Shown: positions 62,484 through 64,000 of the stretch, in pieces | Layout: each line of letters starts with the position of its first letter | Position numbering within the stretch: the first letter of the stretch is position 1 | Source: Enterovibrio baiacu | GTDB lineage: Bacteria; Pseudomonadota; Gammaproteobacteria; Enterobacterales; Vibrionaceae | NCBI RefSeq assembly: GCF_004120195.1 | Contig: NZ_SCHN01000008.1 | Coordinates: 337,445 to 401,444, forward strand | Direction of reading: 5' to 3' | Length of the DNA: 64,000 nucleotides | Translations under genes and position numbers: made by a program | The notes under the pieces: generated by a model | Database searches by the model: none | What the model was told of the DNA's origin: nothing | What the model saw: only the letters and a program-made list of their open reading frames with translations

Positions 62484-63288
62484 CCCCTCCACTTTTCAAG
62501 GGGAGGGTTAGGGAGGGGTTACGCGGCAGGGCGGATGAAACCGATGCTTACGACAAACCTCCACCTCCGAGCAGTAACCCCCACCCAGCCTCCCCCTTGA
62601 AAAGTGGGAGGAGCAAAAGCCAAATCGGGCGGTTTATATGCTTTTAATCTGGCTCTTAATCCCCTCCACTTTTCAAGGGGAGGGTTAGGGAGGGATTACG
62701 CGGCAGGGTGGGTGAAACCGATGCTTACGACAAACCTCCACCTCCGAGCAGTAACCCCCACCCAACCTCCCCCTTGAAAAGTGGGAGGAGCCAAAGCCAA
62801 AGCAGGCGGTTTATATGCTTTTAATCTGGCTCTTTGTCCCCTCCACTTTTGAAGGGGAGGGCTAGGGAGGGGTTATGCAGCAGGGCGGATGAAACCGATG
62901 CTTACGACAAATCACCACCTCCGAGCAGTAACCCCCACCCAACCTCCCCCTTGAAAAGTGGGAGGAGCAAAAGCCAAAGCGGGTGGTTGTATGCTTTTGA
63001 TCTTGTTCTTGATCCCCTCCACTTTTGAAGGGGAGGGCTAGGGAGGGTTACGCGGCAGTGAGGATGAAACCGATGTTCACGACAAACCTCTACCTCCGAG
63101 CAGTAACCCCCTCCCAACCTCCCCCTTGAAAAGTGGGAGGAGCAAAAGCCAAAGCGGGTGGTTGTATGCTTTTGATCTTGTTCTTGATCCCCTCCACTTT
63201 TGAAGGGGAGGGCTAGGGAGGGGTTACGCGGCAGTGAGGATGAAACCGATGTTCACGACAAACCTCTACCTCCGAGCAGTAACCCCCT
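62484..63288. repeat. tandem array of ~176-bp units with inverted-repeat ends
   Basis: Units begin with CCCCTCCACTTTT at 62484, 62661, 62838, 63014 and 63189; a sixth begins at 63988 and is cut by the window edge. Spacing is 175-177. Each unit has a left arm of about 39 bases (CCCCTCCACTTTT[C/G]AAGGGGAGGG, then TTAGGGAGGGGTTAC), a core of about 50 bases (GGCAG...GATGAAACCGATG...CCTCCGAGCA) and a right arm that is the inverse of the left. A spacer of about 45 bases with AAAAGC...GCTTTT arms separates them. The fifth unit loses its right arm at the inserted segment. Confidence 0.93.
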
Positions 63289-63458
63289 GCCCAAAGCGCA
63301 CATCCTTTACATTTTAAACCGGGGACATGGTTTACAACATTCTGCATAGTTGGCGTTAGCTAGATCCAAAAACCTCAGAACAATTTTCTCAGCGCTCATA
63401 ATTCTCGGCACAATTAAACCAATAAAATTCAGTTGGATAGCCGCTCTTGAATCCTTCC

Positions 63459-63523
63459 ATTTCTCAAATGAAGAGTTAGGGAGGGATAAGTAGCAGGGGC
63501 GAGGAAGCCGATGTACAACAGCA
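63459..63523 (+). repeat. diverged left half of the ~176-bp unit as leader of the DUF559 gene
   Basis: The stretch ATCCTTCCATTTCTCAAATG, then AAGAGTTAGGGAGGGATAAG and TAGCAGGGGCGAGGAAGCCG up to ATG, aligns with the left arm and core start of the units up to their GAAACCGATG. The ATG of the gene sits exactly at the ATG of that core. Confidence 0.75.
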
Positions 63524-63864
63524 AGCGACACAAAACATTGCGTAGAGAGCTTCGAAGCAATATGCCAGAGCCCGAGCGAAGACTTTGGAAGCATTTGCGG
63601 GCTAAACAACTTGGTGTGAATTTTCGGCGTCAACAAGGTATTGGGCGCTATATCGTCGATTTTTATAGCAGAGCTGGCAAGTTAGTGATCGAATTAGATG
63701 GAGATAGCCACTTCTTGGATAAGGCAGTAAAGCTAGATATTGAAAGGGATAGATTTATAGAAAAGTTGGGTATCAGAGTACTCCGTTTTACGAATATCCA
63801 AATTATGGAAGAAATAGAATCCGTATTAGAAGTTATCTGTGACGTTTTAAAAGAAGGAGAGTAA
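63511..63864 (+). CDS. DUF559 endonuclease-like protein
   Basis: A 117-residue protein of the DUF559 family, related to very-short-patch-repair and PD-(D/E)XK nucleases. Conserved features are PEPERRLWKHLRAKQLG (Glu22), NFRRQQGIGRYIVDFY (Asp50), KLVIELDGDSHF (Glu61, Asp63, His67) and the C-terminal RVLRFTNIQIM. Length is typical. There is no clear ribosome site; the upstream region is the hairpin-forming repeat leader. The function is unknown; a nuclease acting at the repeats or on DNA of invading elements is a guess. Confidence 0.85.
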   Translation: MYNSKRHKTLRRELRSNMPEPERRLWKHLRAKQLGVNFRRQQGIGRYIVDFYSRAGKLVIELDGDSHFLDKAVKLDIERDRFIEKLGIRVLRFTNIQIMEEIESVLEVICDVLKEGE

Positions 63865-63941
63865 TTTTTCCCTCCGTAAAGCATTACATGCGTAAACAAT
63901 GTGCCCGGTCAGAAACGTAAAGGATGTACCCGGTTTGTACA

Positions 63942-64000
63942 AAAAGCTAAAGCAGGCGGTTTATATGCTTTTGATCTGGTTCTTGATCCCCTCCACTTTT
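63942..64000. repeat. array spacer and start of sixth unit, cut by window edge
   Basis: The array's spacer sequence resumes directly after the inserted segment (AAAAGCTAAAGCAGGCGGTT, then TATATGCTTTTGATCTGGTTCTTGAT) and leads into CCCCTCCACTTTT at 63988. Confidence 0.85.

Larger units (their letters stand above)
63289..63941. mobile_element. 653-bp segment with IS481-like inverted ends carrying a DUF559 gene
   Basis: The left inverted repeat at 63300-63335 and the inverse of 63892-63927 match at 30 of 36 positions. The motifs CATCCTTTAC, ACCGGG and GTTTAC are shared, as in ends I associate with IS481-family elements in vibrios (from memory, unchecked). The outer ends can be read as TG...CA. 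No transposase is present; the inside holds the gene at 63511. The segment interrupts the fifth ~176-bp unit and replaces its right arm; the array spacer resumes at 63942. Confidence 0.6.

Noticed and set aside
62484..63288. CRISPR array
   Set aside because: Both the unit and the spacer repeat almost unchanged, units are about 176 bp with inverted ends, and no cas gene is present.
63307..63636. 109-residue minus-strand frame opposite the DUF559 gene
   Set aside because: It overlaps the conserved DUF559 start and leader, has no ribosome site and no recognisable domain.

Overview
The window looks like a chromosomal segment of a gamma-proteobacterium of the Vibrionaceae, perhaps near Grimontia or Enterovibrio (inference). 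The grounds are a his operon with a histidine-rich leader peptide and attenuator, a marC/ychE-like gene beside adhE, the ppiB/lpxH/cysS group, and intergenic palindromes of a kind common in vibrios. Most of it is well-packed core and accessory metabolism.

Layout. 1-4643: the end of a formate dehydrogenase operon (fdhA fragment, fdhB, fdhC and a small membrane protein). 4820-5581: an MTA/SAH nucleosidase with a signal peptide. 5635-11192 (minus): a complete pseudaminic acid operon, pseB-C-F-G-H-I. 11342-18668 (minus): the complete hisLGDCBHAFI operon. 19008-19784: a small unknown protein and a YchJ-type SEC-C protein. 19950-39841: a large polyamine catabolism and uptake region. It has two PuuA-like ligases, PuuD, an SpuC-like aminotransferase, a PotFGHI-like ABC transporter, two PuuB-like oxidases, PuuR, an alpha/beta hydrolase-OsmC fusion, PuuC, an omega-amino acid aminotransferase and MmsA. 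Together these can take putrescine to GABA and, by inference, diaminopropane through beta-alanine to acetyl-CoA. 39943-45934: a degenerate EAL protein, LpxH, PpiB, CysS, a porin and a MarC protein. 46539-53518: AdhE, an SDR-like protein without its catalytic residues, an unknown protein, MetY, a DUF1275 protein and a ferredoxin. 53806-56094: two GAF-GGDEF proteins, one with a degraded active-site motif. 56310-61913: an ArsC-like protein with a broken P-loop beside pstSCAB, with no phoU.

62116-64000 is the most unusual part. A tRNA-Ser(UGA) gene is followed by a segment bounded by an 18-bp direct repeat, then by five tandem units of about 176 bp, each bounded by inverted repeats of about 40 bp. 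A sixth unit starts at the window edge. Between the fifth and sixth units lies a 653-bp segment with 36-bp inverted repeats resembling IS481-family ends. It carries a DUF559 endonuclease-like gene whose own leader is a diverged copy of the unit's left half. The short units therefore look like gene-less derivatives of a DUF559 cassette.

Three gene ends also carry perfect 7- or 8-bp tandem repeats (29864, 35071, 56111), which suggests many microsatellite-like loci in this genome.
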